From: Rhizobium sp. NZLR1
GTDB lineage: Bacteria; Pseudomonadota; Alphaproteobacteria; Rhizobiales; Rhizobiaceae
Assembly: GCF_017357385.1 (NCBI RefSeq)
Contig: NZ_CP071632.1
Coordinates: forward strand, 4,400,001-4,464,000
Reading direction: 5' to 3'
Length of the DNA: 64,000 bases
Shown here piece by piece: positions 54,931 through 64,000 of the stretch. Under the pieces are notes generated by a model. That model was not told where the DNA came from. It made no database searches and worked only from the letters and a program-made list of their open reading frames with translations. Within the stretch, counting starts at the first letter, position 1; each line of letters opens with the position of its first letter. A program made the position numbers and the translations under genes.

Positions 54931-54953
54931 AAGGCCGGCTTGAGGCCGGCCTT
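54931..54953 (-). terminator. Terminator after rpmF
   Basis: Perfect 9-bp stem AAGGCCGGC/GCCGGCCTT with a 5-base loop, followed on the minus strand by a T-rich run. Confidence 0.82.
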
Positions 54954-54984
54954 GCAACTTCGATCGGACAAGCCGGATCGGAAA

Positions 54985-55170
54985 TTATGCGCTTTCCTTC
55001 GGCGTCAGAACCTGGCGGCCGCGATACATGCCGGTCTTCAGGTCGATATGGTGCGGGCGGCGCAGTTCGCCGGAGTTCTTGTCTTCGACGTAGGTCGGAG
55101 CCTTAAGGGCGTCTGCCGAACGGCGCATACCGCGCTTGGACGGGCTTGTTTTTCTCTTCGGTACAGCCAT
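54985..55170 (-). CDS. rpmF: 50S ribosomal protein L32
   Basis: A 61-residue ribosomal protein with the standard start [22 protein letters not shown]. It lacks the zinc-binding cysteine pairs found in some L32 forms; the centre reads [28 protein letters not shown]. The ATG at 55170 is chosen over an upstream frame to 55194. Confidence 0.96.
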
Positions 55171-55324
55171 TTCTCTTACTCCACTTGCGGGCAAAACATT
55201 CCCACGGCCACACCGGCGGCCGAAACGGACATGTCGCGATTTCGGAATTTCGCGCGCTTATACATGCAAGGGGTGGCCTTGACCAGTCCCCATGCGTATT
55301 TTTTGCGAAGCCGATGATTCCGTA

Positions 55325-55972
55325 TCAGACTTCGTCTTCCGGCACGATCCAAGCCTCGGCGCGGGCTGCCTCTTCCCATTTGCGCCAGGCCGGATGCGCC
55401 TTCATGGTCGCCATATAGGCCAGCGTGTCGTCCCCGCTGACCAGGTCATAGATCTCGAACCGGTTGACGACAGGCGCAAACATCGCATCCGCGGCCCCGA
55501 ACGCGCCGAAGAGAAACGGCCCGCCGGATTGCTGCAACAGATCCCGCCAGATCGTCTCGATGCGGCTGATGTCGGCCTCGACCCCATCCGGCAGCGCGAT
55601 CCTGGCCTTCGGCCGGCGGATATTCATCGGGCAGGCGCCGCGCAGAGCCCGGAAGCTTGAGAGCATTTCCATCGAAACCGAACGGGCGAGCGCCCGCTGG
55701 GCACGATCCGCGGGCAGAAGACCGGCGTCCGGATAAAGCTCGGCGGCATATTCGATGATCGCCAGCGATTCCCAGACCTTCAATGCGCCATGCTGCAGAA
55801 GCGGCACGCGCCCGGTCGGAGAGACCGCCTTGATATTCGGATTGCCGCCCGCGTCGTCGAAAGGGATCAGCACCTCCTCGAAATCGATGCCGACGCCCGT
55901 CAGCGCCATCCAGGGTCGGAACGACCAGGAGGAATAATTCTTGTTGGCGATGTAGAGCGTCGGTCTAGCCAT
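55325..55972 (-). CDS. Glutathione S-transferase family protein
   Basis: A 215-residue protein with an N-terminal thioredoxin-like domain (TLYIANKNYSSWSFRPWMALTGVGIDFEEVLIPF), the cis-Pro loop SPTGRVPLL, the glutathione gamma-glutamyl contact VWESLAIIEYAAE, and an all-helical C-terminal domain. The SSWS stretch gives a likely catalytic Ser. It probably detoxifies or isomerises small electrophiles; the substrate is unknown. It precedes the 2H phosphoesterase by 13 bp on the same strand. Confidence 0.88.
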   Translation of the reverse strand: MARPTLYIANKNYSSWSFRPWMALTGVGIDFEEVLIPFDDAGGNPNIKAVSPTGRVPLLQHGALKVWESLAIIEYAAELYPDAGLLPADRAQRALARSVSMEMLSSFRALRGACPMNIRRPKARIALPDGVEADISRIETIWRDLLQQSGGPFLFGAFGAADAMFAPVVNRFEIYDLVSGDDTLAYMATMKAHPAWRKWEEAARAEAWIVPEDEV

Positions 55973-55985
55973 GGGCCTCTCCCGT

Positions 55986-56708
55986 TCAGGCGTCGAAATC
56001 GAAAATCAGCAATTCGTGGAAATGGTTCATGTCTTCGAACACGCAGAATGCCGGCGGTGCCAGTTCTAAAACAGGGGCCTTGCGGCGGATATCGTCGGCG
56101 ACCTCGTCGAGCATTGCCTGCCAGCGCGGCAAGGCTTCATCCTCCAGCCGTTCGATCGCATAGGCGAAGGTCACGTGGAACTTGTAGTCCTCCTGGTTCG
56201 GCTGGCGGTAGCCCAGAAGATCAGCAAACGCGTTGCGCCAGGCGCGCATGACCTTGCGGTCGTTCTCCGTCACCCCGTCGACGAGCAGGCCCGACGGGCG
56301 AGCTTCGACGATCTCCACCTTGAAGGGCTCGGCCATCGAAAAACCCTCAAGCCTGGCAGCCAGCAGTTCCGTCATGTCGTCTATCGGCGTCTCGAGAGGG
56401 AGATCGCCCGGCCAGCAATCCTGCCGGCGCCTGGTCTCGATGATGCCTTCGAACAGCGTCATGTGAAGGCTGGAGATCGGCGTGAACAGGAACTGTGACG
56501 CTTCGGGCATCGCCAGATATCTCTCACGCGCCTCGATCAACGCCGCCTGCGTCTGCGAGCCCGTGTCGAGATGGCAGACGATGGTATTGCCGGCTTCCGG
56601 CAGAAAACCGCCGACCTTGCGATAGCGGCTGCCGAGGTGCGCAGGCGGGTTCGGATTGCGTGTCTTCGAGTAACAGAGAAGCTCTTGCGAAAGCGTCGTA
56701 ATGGTCAT
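55986..56708 (-). CDS. DUF1868 protein, 2H phosphoesterase superfamily
   Basis: A 240-residue protein with the two HxT motifs of the 2H superfamily: SSLHMTLFEG and YKFHVTFAYAI. Enzymes of this fold open 2',3'-cyclic phosphates in RNA or nucleotides. An ATG at 56708 fits the family start LSQELLCYSKTRNPNPP; a longer frame to 56747 is less likely. It is the upstream partner of the GST gene, with a 13-bp gap. Substrate not known. Confidence 0.82.
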   Translation of the reverse strand: MTITTLSQELLCYSKTRNPNPPAHLGSRYRKVGGFLPEAGNTIVCHLDTGSQTQAALIEARERYLAMPEASQFLFTPISSLHMTLFEGIIETRRRQDCWPGDLPLETPIDDMTELLAARLEGFSMAEPFKVEIVEARPSGLLVDGVTENDRKVMRAWRNAFADLLGYRQPNQEDYKFHVTFAYAIERLEDEALPRWQAMLDEVADDIRRKAPVLELAPPAFCVFEDMNHFHELLIFDFDA

Positions 56709-56800
56709 GGGCGACTCAGGGGCTCCAGTTGGACTGCATTCGCCCATATGGCAGAACCAAGAATGTCAGATGACGTTTGGTCCTTCTCCTGCATAATTCC

Positions 56801-56892
56801 TTAAAGCGTGATCGATTCAAGGACAATCTTATGCAGCAATTCAAGGCTTTAAAGCGCCCTTGTACGCGTCTGAAGGACGCGCGGCGCTGTAA
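56801..56892. repeat. Rhizobial intergenic palindromic element
   Basis: Contains GCGTC (56866-56870) and GACGC (56876-56880) and ends GCGGCGCTGT, like the second palindrome at 54812-54857. It lies between the mtgA stop and the DUF1868 start. Confidence 0.6.
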
Positions 56893-56907
56893 CCATAAGC
56901 TCCGATC

Positions 56908-57681
56908 TCACCTATAGATGCACTTGATGTAATCGGCCGAGCCCTGTGCGCGCCTCTCGATCACGCCGGCAAGCCGACGAAGGCCTCGTCCTGGTTTGCC
57001 GGCATTGCGGTCGATCGGGTTCGGCAATGAAACGGCAAGCAGCGATGCCTGGCGTCGCGTCAGTTTCGACGCCGGCACCTTGAAATGATGCTGGGCCGCA
57101 GCCTCGATGCCGTAAATGCCGGGACCCCATTCGGCGATGTTCAGATAGATTTCCATCAGCCGCCGTTTCGACAGGACGAAATCCGTGGAGACAGCGAGCG
57201 GAAGCTCCATCGCCTTGCGCACGAAGGAGCGGCCGTTCCAGAGAAAGAGGTTCTTAGCCGTCTGCATCGGGATGGTGCTGCCGCCGCGCGTCGCCTGACC
57301 TTTCAGCGTATCCTCGACCAGCATCCGCATTTCCGCCCAGTCGACGCCGCCGTGAAAGCAATATTGCCCGTCCTCTGACATCATCACCGACTGCACCAGA
57401 GCCGGGGCGACGTCATCAAGCGACACCCATTGCCTGTCGTAACCGCGCAGCAGCACGAGATCGCGCAGCATCAACGTCGAGACCGGGTGAATGAACGGCA
57501 GCAGATAGAAAAAGATCAGGGCATAGGGAAGGATCAGCACGATCAGCACGGAAAGAACAATGCGTTTCAATAGACGCCGGTCTCCGAACCATTGCCGACG
57601 AGCCGGCATGTCGACGCTGTCCTCTCTCTCCGGCGCTATATCCAATGTTCCCCAGTCCGATTTCGCCCCTGTCGTTGTCAT
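56908..57681 (-). CDS. mtgA: Monofunctional biosynthetic peptidoglycan transglycosylase
   Basis: A GT51 enzyme of 257 residues anchored by one N-terminal span ([21 protein letters not shown]) with the active domain in the periplasm. The catalytic Glu is in [53 protein letters not shown] and [10 protein letters not shown] are the other GT51 motifs. It polymerises lipid II into glycan strands. The start at 57681 is a choice among in-frame ATGs (another at 57609). Confidence 0.92.
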   Translation of the reverse strand: MTTTGAKSDWGTLDIAPEREDSVDMPARRQWFGDRRLLKRIVLSVLIVLILPYALIFFYLLPFIHPVSTLMLRDLVLLRGYDRQWVSLDDVAPALVQSVMMSEDGQYCFHGGVDWAEMRMLVEDTLKGQATRGGSTIPMQTAKNLFLWNGRSFVRKAMELPLAVSTDFVLSKRRLMEIYLNIAEWGPGIYGIEAAAQHHFKVPASKLTRRQASLLAVSLPNPIDRNAGKPGRGLRRLAGVIERRAQGSADYIKCIYR

Positions 57682-57780
57682 AGCGCCTGTACGGAGCTTA
57701 TGCCAGAGTGCGTGGCAAATCTTGCTGCGCCATCGACAATTCCGTTGCAAGCCCCGGGGCGCTCATGCCAAACAGCGCCC

Positions 57781-58695
57781 ATGGACGCGAACCGGGACAC
57801 TTTCGAAACGAGGCTGAGGAACAACGCCCGCGAGATCGAGGCGTTGCTCGACGCATTGCTGTCACCGAGCCCTCTCTCCGATGAAATCGTCAGACCTGAG
57901 ACGCTGCGCGACGCCATGCATTATGCCGTGTTGAACGGTGGCAAGCGACTGCGCCCATTTCTCGTCGTCGAAAGTGCCGCCCTTCTCGGCGGTGACGCCG
58001 CGGCGGCGCTTCGCGTCGGCGCTGCACTCGAATGCGTTCACTGCTATTCGCTCGTGCATGACGACCTGCCGGCCATGGACGATGATGATCTCCGCCGCGG
58101 CAAACCGACGGTACACAAAAAATTCGACGAAGCCACCGCGATCCTCGCAGGTGACAGCCTGCTGACCTACGCCTTCGACATTATCGCCACGCCGGAAACA
58201 GCCCTTCCCGAAACGAGCAAGGCATCGCTGGTACTGGCTCTTGCTCGCGCCGCCGGTCTCGGCGGCATGGCCGGTGGCCAGGCGCTCGATCTCGCGGCAG
58301 AAAGACAAGCGCCTGACGAGGCCGGCATCATCCGCCTGCAGGCGATGAAAACAGGCGCGCTGATCCGCTTTGCCTGCGAAGCCGGCGCCCTCATCTCGGC
58401 CAGCCCGCCGGAAGATCGCCGCCGCCTGCGCGCCTTCGGCGAAAAGATCGGACTTGCATTCCAACTGGCTGACGACATCCTCGACCTGACCTCGGACACT
58501 GCAACCATGGGCAAGGCGACCGGCAAAGATGCAGCCCGCGGCAAGGGAACGCTTGTAGCGCTACGCGGCATGGAATGGGCCGAAGCCCAACTCCATCAGC
58601 ATGTCCGCGATGCCGAGACACTGCTTGCCCCCTACGGTGCCCGCGCCTCGACCCTCATCGCCACCGCGCATTTCATCGCCGACCGGAAGAGCTGA
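57781..58695 (+). CDS. ispA: Farnesyl diphosphate synthase (polyprenyl synthetase)
   Basis: A 304-residue prenyl synthase. The two aspartate-rich motifs are LVHDDLPAMDDDDLRRG and LADDILDLTSD. Two residues between the aspartates of the first motif and HCYSL before it are typical of bacterial FPP synthases. The ATG at 57781 gives the expected length. ispG lies about 1 kb downstream on the other strand. Confidence 0.9.
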   Translation: MDANRDTFETRLRNNAREIEALLDALLSPSPLSDEIVRPETLRDAMHYAVLNGGKRLRPFLVVESAALLGGDAAAALRVGAALECVHCYSLVHDDLPAMDDDDLRRGKPTVHKKFDEATAILAGDSLLTYAFDIIATPETALPETSKASLVLALARAAGLGGMAGGQALDLAAERQAPDEAGIIRLQAMKTGALIRFACEAGALISASPPEDRRRLRAFGEKIGLAFQLADDILDLTSDTATMGKATGKDAARGKGTLVALRGMEWAEAQLHQHVRDAETLLAPYGARASTLIATAHFIADRKS

Positions 58696-58704
58696 ATCGT
58701 CGGA

Positions 58705-59766
58705 TCACGCCGACAATATTTCCTTGAAAGCCGAAACCAGGCGCGCGCATTCCTCGTCCGTGCCGATGCTGATGCGCAGAAACTCCGAAATACGCGGTTT
58801 GGCGAAATGCCGGACGAGAACACCACGCTCCCGCAGAGCCGCTTGAAGCGCTGCACCCGACTGGCTCTCATGCTTTGCAAAAACGAAATTTGCTTGAGAC
58901 GGCAGCACTTCGAAATCCAGCGCTTCGAGTTCCCGGACGAGACCGTCCCGGCTGGCAATGAGCATCTTTCGGCATGTCTCGAACCACGCCTCGTCCTTGA
59001 TTGCCGCCGTCGCGGCAACCTGCGCCAGGCGATCGAGCGGATAGGAATTGAAGCTGTCCTTGACGCGCTCCAGCGCCTCGATCAGTTCCCGCTGCCCCAG
59101 CGCAAAGCCGACGCGCAGACCCGCAAGCGAGCGCGATTTGGACAAGGTCTGAACGACAAGCAGATTGGGATATTTGCAAATGAGCGGGATAGCGCTGTCA
59201 CCGCCGAAATCGATATAGGCCTCGTCTATCACGACGACCGCATCCGGATGGGCGGCGATAAGCGCCTCTATGTCGGCAAGCGGCAGGCCGATGCCGGTCG
59301 GCGCGTTCGGATTGGCGATGATGATCGCACCGCACGGCCTGTCGTAATCTGCCAGCCGGATCTGAAACCTGTCATCGACAGACACTTCGACCGTCTCGAC
59401 GCCGTATAGCAGGCTATAGGTCGGATAGAAGCTGTAAGTCACATCTGGATAGAGAAGCGGCCGCTCGTGTTTCAACAGCGCCTGAAACGCGTGGGCGAGA
59501 ACCTCGTCGGAACCGTTGCCGACGAAGACTTCTTCCGCCGTCAAACCGTGACCGGCGGCGATCGCTTGGCGCAATTCCGTGGCGGCGGGGTCCGGATAGA
59601 GCCGCAGACGATCGTCCGCAGCTTGCCGGATCGCCTCGAGCGCCGTTGGAGACGGCCCATAGGGATTTTCATTGGTGTTGAGCTTGACCAGTCCGGGAAT
59701 ACGGGGCTGCTCCCCCGCGACGTAGGGCTGCAGCTTGCTGACGATTGGCGACCAGTACCGGCTCAT
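58705..59766 (-). CDS. hisC: Histidinol-phosphate aminotransferase
   Basis: A 353-residue PLP-dependent class I/II aminotransferase. [12 protein letters not shown] marks the start, ANPNAPTG and DEAYIDF the PLP contacts, and the PLP lysine is in [18 protein letters not shown]. It uses imidazole acetol phosphate and possibly aromatic 2-oxo acids. The ATG at 59766 follows ispG by 16 bp, so the two genes are probably co-transcribed. Rhizobia usually carry more than one HisC. Confidence 0.9.
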   Translation of the reverse strand: MSRYWSPIVSKLQPYVAGEQPRIPGLVKLNTNENPYGPSPTALEAIRQAADDRLRLYPDPAATELRQAIAAGHGLTAEEVFVGNGSDEVLAHAFQALLKHERPLLYPDVTYSFYPTYSLLYGVETVEVSVDDRFQIRLADYDRPCGAIIIANPNAPTGIGLPLADIEALIAAHPDAVVVIDEAYIDFGGDSAIPLICKYPNLLVVQTLSKSRSLAGLRVGFALGQRELIEALERVKDSFNSYPLDRLAQVAATAAIKDEAWFETCRKMLIASRDGLVRELEALDFEVLPSQANFVFAKHESQSGAALQAALRERGVLVRHFAKPRISEFLRISIGTDEECARLVSAFKEILSA

Positions 59767-59782
59767 CCGAACTTGCGGTCGC

Positions 59783-61033
59783 TCATTCCGCCGCCGTCCG
59801 CTGACCGAAACGCTTCTCGATATAGTCGACGACAAGCGCCTCGAAATCGGCAGCGATATGGGGGCCACGCAGCGTCAGAGCCTTCCGGCCGTCGATGAAG
59901 ACGGGCGCCGCTGGCGTCTCGCCGGTGCCCGGAAGCGAAATGCCGATATCGGCATGTTTGCTTTCGCCGGGACCGTTGACGATGCAGCCCATGACGGCGA
60001 CGTTCAGCGCCTCGACGCCAGGATATTTCTCGCGCCAGATCGGCATGTTCTTGCGGATGTCGTTCTGGATGTTCTGGGCAAGCTCCTGGAACACCGTCGA
60101 CGTCGTGCGTCCACAGCCGGGACAGGCGGCAACGACAGGAATGAACTGGCGGAAGCCCATGACCTGCAAGATCTCCTGCGCCACCTGGACTTCACGCGTG
60201 CGGTCGCCGTTCGGCTCCGGCGTCAGCGACACGCGGATCGTATCGCCGATGCCGTGCTGCAGTACGAAGCCCATCGCCGCCGACGAGGCGACGATACCCT
60301 TGGTGCCCATGCCGGCTTCGGTCAGACCGAGATGCAAAGCATGATTGGAGCGTTCGGCGAGCATGGAATTGACGGCGATCAGGTCCTGGACCTGGCTGAC
60401 CTTGGCCGACAGGATGATGCGGTTGCGCGGCAGGCCGATCTCTTCGGCAAGGGCTGCCGAAAGCAGTGCCGATTGCACGATCGCCTCGCGGGTCACCTGC
60501 CGGGCCGAAAGCGGCGAACCGGCTTCGGCATTCCTGTCCATCAGCGCCGTCAAGAGATCCTGATCGAGCGAGCCCCAGTTGACGCCGATGCGCACCGGCT
60601 TGTCGTAGCGGATCGCCATCTCGATGATCTCGGCGAATTGCTTGTCCTTCTTGTCCTTGAAGCCGACATTGCCGGGGTTGATGCGGTATTTCGCCAGCGC
60701 CTCGGCACAATCAGGATGATCGGCAAGCAGTTTGTGGCCGATATAATGGAAGTCGCCGATCAACGGCACGTCCATGCCAAGCCGCAACAGCCGCTCGCGG
60801 ATCTTCGGCACGGCGGCCGCACTCTCGTCACGGTCGACGGTGATGCGCACCAGTTCCGAGCCCGCCCGGTGGAGGGCAGCGACCTGGGCAACGGTCGAAT
60901 CGATATCGGCCGTATCGGTGTTCGTCATCGATTGCACGACGACCGGCGCCCCGCCGCCGACGATGATGCCGCCGACATCGACGGCAATAGAAGCGCGGCG
61001 CGGTTTCGGATCAAAATCGGCGGCTGAGGACAT
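59783..61033 (-). CDS. ispG: 4-hydroxy-3-methylbut-2-enyl-diphosphate synthase
   Basis: A 416-residue enzyme of the non-mevalonate isoprenoid pathway. The 4Fe-4S ligands are in ACPGCGR and [10 protein letters not shown]. The TIM-barrel start reads [22 protein letters not shown]. The ATG at 61033 is chosen over a GTG at 61048. A type B repeat lies immediately upstream, so the promoter must be inside or beyond it. Confidence 0.94.
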   Translation of the reverse strand: MSSAADFDPKPRRASIAVDVGGIIVGGGAPVVVQSMTNTDTADIDSTVAQVAALHRAGSELVRITVDRDESAAAVPKIRERLLRLGMDVPLIGDFHYIGHKLLADHPDCAEALAKYRINPGNVGFKDKKDKQFAEIIEMAIRYDKPVRIGVNWGSLDQDLLTALMDRNAEAGSPLSARQVTREAIVQSALLSAALAEEIGLPRNRIILSAKVSQVQDLIAVNSMLAERSNHALHLGLTEAGMGTKGIVASSAAMGFVLQHGIGDTIRVSLTPEPNGDRTREVQVAQEILQVMGFRQFIPVVAACPGCGRTTSTVFQELAQNIQNDIRKNMPIWREKYPGVEALNVAVMGCIVNGPGESKHADIGISLPGTGETPAAPVFIDGRKALTLRGPHIAADFEALVVDYIEKRFGQRTAAE

Positions 61034-61050
61034 GAAGAGTTTTTGCACCC

Positions 61051-61160
61051 CTAAAGCATGTCGCGCAAAAGTGTGCAGCGGTTTTGCGATAACGACATGC
61101 GTAAAAATAAGAACCTAAAGCGCAAGAAGCGAATCCGAGAGATTGCGACGCGCTTTAGAA
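61051..61160. repeat. Rhizobial intergenic mosaic palindrome, type B copy 3
   Basis: Starts TAAAGCATGTCGCGCAAAAG and ends GCGACGCGCTTTAG. It aligns with 17590-17699 on the opposite strand and shares ends with the copies at 7035 and 31754. Confidence 0.75.
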
Positions 61161-61248
61161 ACAGTGTCTTTCAGGTGGATCATGACCGCTTTCTTGTCAA
61201 CCGCCCCTGATATCACTTTTGTTGGGAGGCGGCTCAGAACAGGATTCA

Positions 61249-61275
61249 GATTTTAGGCCGTCCCGACCTAAAATC
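61249..61275. repeat. Palindrome after the MFS gene
   Basis: Perfect 9-bp arms GATTTTAGG (61249-61257) and CCTAAAATC (61267-61275), a common rhizobial intergenic element. It sits 9 bp after the MFS stop codon and may act as its 3' end structure. Confidence 0.65.
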
Positions 61276-61283
61276 ATTCTGGT

Positions 61284-62477
61284 CTAGTGGCCGCTTCCGG
61301 AGACTCCATCGGCATAATGGGCCAGGTTAGAAAGCAGGAGAACAACAAGGAGCAGCACCGGCAGCGCCATGAAAACGATGGCGAAACCGATATGCTCGGC
61401 GACGAAGCCGATCAAGGACGGCGCAACCAGCATGCCGGAATAGCCCATGGTGGTCACCACAGAGATGCCGATGCCGGGCTTGAGGCCGGGAATGTTGCCC
61501 GCCGCCGAGAAAGCGATCGGCACCATGTTGGAAATGCCGATGCCGCAAAAGGCAAAGCCCAGAATGGCGATCTCGGCGTTGGGTGCCAGGCCTGCAAACA
61601 GCATGCCGACGATGGCAAACAAGGTGCAGATCCGCAGCGTCTTGACGCCGCCCAGGCGGTCGCGCACCAGGTCGCCGGCAAAGCGCATAATCGCCATCGT
61701 CGCCGAAAAGGCTGCGAAACCAAGGCCGGAAAGCGCCACGGATGCATCCATTTCCTGCCGGAGATAGAGCGCACCCCAGTCCAGTACCGCGCCTTCCGGC
61801 ACCATGCTGAACAAGGCCATCAAACCGAGCAGCCACGGCAGCGGCACCATCGGCAGTCTTGTCTTTTCCTTCCTTGTGTCGGGATGCGGCGGATCAGCAA
61901 GGATCATAGGCCAGGAGATAGCCAGGAAGATCGCCGCCAGCACCGTCGCCAGTTCGGCATGACCGAGAATGCCGAGCTTGGAGATCGCGATGCCGCCGAG
62001 GCCTGAGCCGATCAGCCCGCCAAGGCTCCAGAAAGCGTGGCAGGACGACATGATGGAGCGGCGCATGGATTTCTCCACCGACACCGCATTGGCGTTCATC
62101 GCCACATCCATGGCACCGATGAAGCCGCCGAACAGGAAGAGCGAAATTGCCGCGGTGACGACATTTGGCGCCAGCGTCAATGCCAGCAGCAATGGCAGCA
62201 CGCAGACAGCCAGGACCTGAACGACGACACGCGAGCCGTGTTTGGCAATCTGCGCCCCGGCGATCGGCATCATCACCAGCGAGCCGACGCCGAAGACCAG
62301 GATCATCAGCCCAAGTTCGAACTTGGAGAGCGCCAGGCGCTCGGCAAAATCCGGGATCTTCGGCGCCCAGCAGCCGACGACGAAGCCGTTCATCAGAAAA
62401 AGCAGGGAAACCGCCGCCCTGCTTTTGGTAACGAAGCCGCTCCGCGCTCCCGGCGACGCATTCACATGACTATCCAT
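61284..62477 (-). CDS. MFS transporter (fucose permease-like/YbjJ group)
   Basis: A 397-residue 12-span membrane protein. The first span has FLMNGFVVGCWAPKIPDFAERL; the motif HAFWSLGGLIGSGLGG in span 5 is typical of the FucP/YbjJ branch. The gene follows a DeoR-type regulator by 64 bp, so a sugar or sugar-like substrate is likely. The direction of transport is not known. Confidence 0.85.
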   Translation of the reverse strand: MDSHVNASPGARSGFVTKSRAAVSLLFLMNGFVVGCWAPKIPDFAERLALSKFELGLMILVFGVGSLVMMPIAGAQIAKHGSRVVVQVLAVCVLPLLLALTLAPNVVTAAISLFLFGGFIGAMDVAMNANAVSVEKSMRRSIMSSCHAFWSLGGLIGSGLGGIAISKLGILGHAELATVLAAIFLAISWPMILADPPHPDTRKEKTRLPMVPLPWLLGLMALFSMVPEGAVLDWGALYLRQEMDASVALSGLGFAAFSATMAIMRFAGDLVRDRLGGVKTLRICTLFAIVGMLFAGLAPNAEIAILGFAFCGIGISNMVPIAFSAAGNIPGLKPGIGISVVTTMGYSGMLVAPSLIGFVAEHIGFAIVFMALPVLLLVVLLLSNLAHYADGVSGSGH

Positions 62478-62541
62478 TTCTCGGTCTTCCTCATTGCCGG
62501 GCTTATACGCGCCCGGTTTCCCTAAACTCTATGACAACCGC

Positions 62542-63318
62542 CTAGTTCGTTTTCTCGGCGATAACAGTTCTGCATCCGCGCTCGCGATAACCGGCGAGTA
62601 TGGCCGGATCGGCATCGTGCTCGACGACCAGGCAGTCACAATGAGCAACCGGCAGGATGCTGTGCGGGGCAGCCGTGCCGAACTTCTCCGAAGTTGCCGC
62701 CACCAGCACTTTTCTGCTTCTCGACGCCGCATACCGCTTGAACTCGGCATCTTCGAAACCGAACACCGTGATGCCGGCCTCAAGATCGACGCCGCAGGCA
62801 CCAAGAATACAGAGATCGGGCGCAAGCTGTTCCATATCCCGCAAGGCTTTGGCGCCGAGCGAACCGCCCGTCTGCCGGTCCACCATTCCGCCGATAAGGA
62901 TGACGTTGACGGCAGGCTTATCGATCAGCTCGGCGGCAATCGCCGGCGCATTCGTCGCAGCCGTCAGCGCCAGTTCGGCCGGCAATGCGTTGGCAATCGC
63001 CAGATTGGTGCTGCCGGCATCGAAAAACACAGTCGAACCGGCGGCAATCTGCTGTGCCGCAGCGCGCGCCAATGCCTGTTTCCGGTCAGCCGCAAAACCC
63101 ATCCGCTGCGTCAGGTTCCCGTGCGCCGGCGAGACCGGCAGTGCGCCGCCATAGACCCGCTCGCAGAGCCCTGCAGCGGCCATCTCCCGCAGATCGCGGC
63201 GCACCGTATCCTCGGAGACGCCGAATTCGAGGGCAAGTTCCGTCGCCAGGACGCGGCCGTTGATCCGCAGCCTGTCGGAAATCACGCCTTGGCGCTCGCG
63301 CAATAGGAAATCCTGCAT
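62542..63318 (-). CDS. DeoR family transcriptional regulator
   Basis: A 258-residue sugar-phosphate-responsive repressor. The helix-turn-helix is LATELALEFGVSEDTVRRDLREM with the GGA wing (VYGGALP); the effector domain carries VFFDAGSTN, IGGMVDRQTGGSLG and the AASRSRKVLVAATSEKFG loop. It leads the MFS gene and two TGCATAAACAC direct repeats lie upstream, probably its own operator. Confidence 0.9.
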   Translation of the reverse strand: MQDFLLRERQGVISDRLRINGRVLATELALEFGVSEDTVRRDLREMAAAGLCERVYGGALPVSPAHGNLTQRMGFAADRKQALARAAAQQIAAGSTVFFDAGSTNLAIANALPAELALTAATNAPAIAAELIDKPAVNVILIGGMVDRQTGGSLGAKALRDMEQLAPDLCILGACGVDLEAGITVFGFEDAEFKRYAASRSRKVLVAATSEKFGTAAPHSILPVAHCDCLVVEHDADPAILAGYRERGCRTVIAEKTN

Positions 63319-63354
63319 GTTTTTACCGGGTCGAAATCATTGGAACCAGAAACG

Positions 63355-63396
63355 TGCATAAACACTTATGATCATGCGCACAACATGCATAAACAC
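63355..63396 (-). promoter_or_regulatory. Direct-repeat operator upstream of the DeoR gene
   Basis: Identical 11-base units TGCATAAACAC at 63355-63365 and 63386-63396, 31 bp apart (about three helical turns). They start 37 bp before the deoR-type gene. Such spaced direct repeats fit DeoR-family binding. Confidence 0.6.
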
Positions 63397-63619
63397 ACGT
63401 TTCCTGACGGTCTGAAACAAAGCTCTACGACCAGAGTGGAATCCGGACAGCCTGGTTGGCGGATGGAGCCGGTTTCTACAGGATTCACGGTTTAACCGGC
63501 CGCTTGAGAAAAATATTTGCAGTTGCTGCTTTTATTCGCAGTTTTTTACGCTTCCGACGCCCTAATTTTCTGCGAACTATCGCTCATCCGATGACAACCT
63601 CCCAAGGATGGATAAAACA
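63397..63619. other. Intergenic region before the amino-acid binding protein
   Basis: AT-rich from about 63500. No confident promoter or hairpin could be placed. It should contain the promoter of the plus-strand ABC transporter gene. Confidence 0.4.
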
Positions 63620-64000
63620 ATGAACTGGTTGAAAACCGTCGCCGCCGCTGCCCTCATTCATGCTGCTGCCCTCCTGCCTGCCCATGCCGGCGAGAACCTC
63701 GCCGCCATCAAATCGGCCGGCGTCTTCAAGATCGGCACCGAAGGCACTTACGCGCCCTTCACCTTTCATGACGAAAGCGGCAAGCTCGTCGGCTTCGACG
63801 TCGAGATCGGCGAAGCGATCGCTGCCAAACTCGGCGTCAAGGCCGAGTTCGTCGAGGGCAAGTGGGATGGCCTGATCGCCGGCCTCGACGCCAAGCGCTA
63901 CGACACCGTCATCAACCAGGTCGGCATCACCGAAGCCCGCAAACAGAAATATGATTTCTCCGAACCCTATATCGCTTCCAAGGCCGTGCTGATCATCCGC
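63620..64000 (+). CDS. Amino-acid ABC transporter substrate-binding protein, 3' end outside window
   Basis: The first 127 residues of a periplasmic binding protein of family 3. A Sec signal peptide (ending HAGE-like AHAGEN) is followed by SAGVFKIGTEGTYAPFTF, GFDVEIGEAIAAKLGVKAEFV and GLIAGLDAKRYDTVINQVGITEARKQKYDFSEPY, all typical of polar amino-acid or cystine binding proteins. An AAGGA ribosome site is 11 bases upstream of the ATG. The gene runs off the end of the window. Confidence 0.88.
   Translation, partial: MNWLKTVAAAALIHAAALLPAHAGENLAAIKSAGVFKIGTEGTYAPFTFHDESGKLVGFDVEIGEAIAAKLGVKAEFVEGKWDGLIAGLDAKRYDTVINQVGITEARKQKYDFSEPYIASKAVLIIR

Overview
The window looks like chromosomal DNA of a Rhizobium of the leguminosarum/etli type. 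The evidence is a high-GC alphaproteobacterial gene set: phbA-phbB with a divergent phaR, RpoH2-like sigma factor, CarD, 7Fe ferredoxin, a SAM-II riboswitch before metA, a RirA-type iron box, an EcfG-type promoter, and many copies of the intergenic palindromes typical of rhizobial genomes. No tRNA, rRNA, phage, insertion sequence or CRISPR array was seen. The genus is an inference.

Layout. 1-2984: the end of an MlrC-like M81 peptidase and a cytoplasmic glucoamylase-like (GH144-related) protein. 3086-7020: a ferric-iron ABC transporter with a TGA-N9-TCA operator at its promoter. 7161-12844: a lysine/pipecolate/2-aminoadipate catabolic block (hglS, amaA, amaB) with a divergent LysR regulator and a stand-alone Lrp ligand-binding domain. 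13055-24795: a polysaccharide-type locus. It has two GT4 glycosyltransferases, a 1103-residue fusion of a Wzx-like flippase to two alpha/beta-hydrolase domains, and a cytoplasmic GH2 enzyme, joined by tight overlaps to an amino acid:[carrier protein] ligase module (ligase, carrier protein, acyl-CoA dehydrogenase-like flavoprotein, DUF1839 protein). This is the most unusual region.

25058-27886: the EF-P beta-lysylation set epmB, epmA and efp. 27957-31654: amino-sugar catabolism (GntR, two SIS proteins, NagA). 31904-36157: galM, riboswitch-controlled metA, and a BacA/SbmA-like ABC exporter with a decayed ATPase site. 36206-43669: an exported DUF5666-like protein, an ABC-F ATPase, thiamine diphosphokinase, a MarR-DHA2 efflux pair and an M48 lipoprotein protease. 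43727-50116: RpoH2, CarD, ferredoxin, an S4 RNA-binding protein and a Suv3-like helicase with an RG-rich tail.

50117-51348: a long non-coding region with three degenerate direct repeats spaced 202-207 bp and dense GANTC sites, then two tiny membrane/lipoprotein genes. 51544-54333: phbB, phbA and phaR of polyhydroxybutyrate metabolism. 54328-61033: housekeeping genes (rpmF, GST, 2H phosphoesterase, mtgA, ispA, hisC, ispG). 61284-64000: a DeoR-MFS pair and the start of an amino-acid ABC binding protein cut by the window end.

Themes. Several units pair an operon with its own regulator: LysR with lysine catabolism, GntR with amino sugars, MarR with efflux, DeoR with the MFS permease, PhaR with PHB. 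RNA or DNA control sites can be read directly for metA, the iron transporter and rpoH2.
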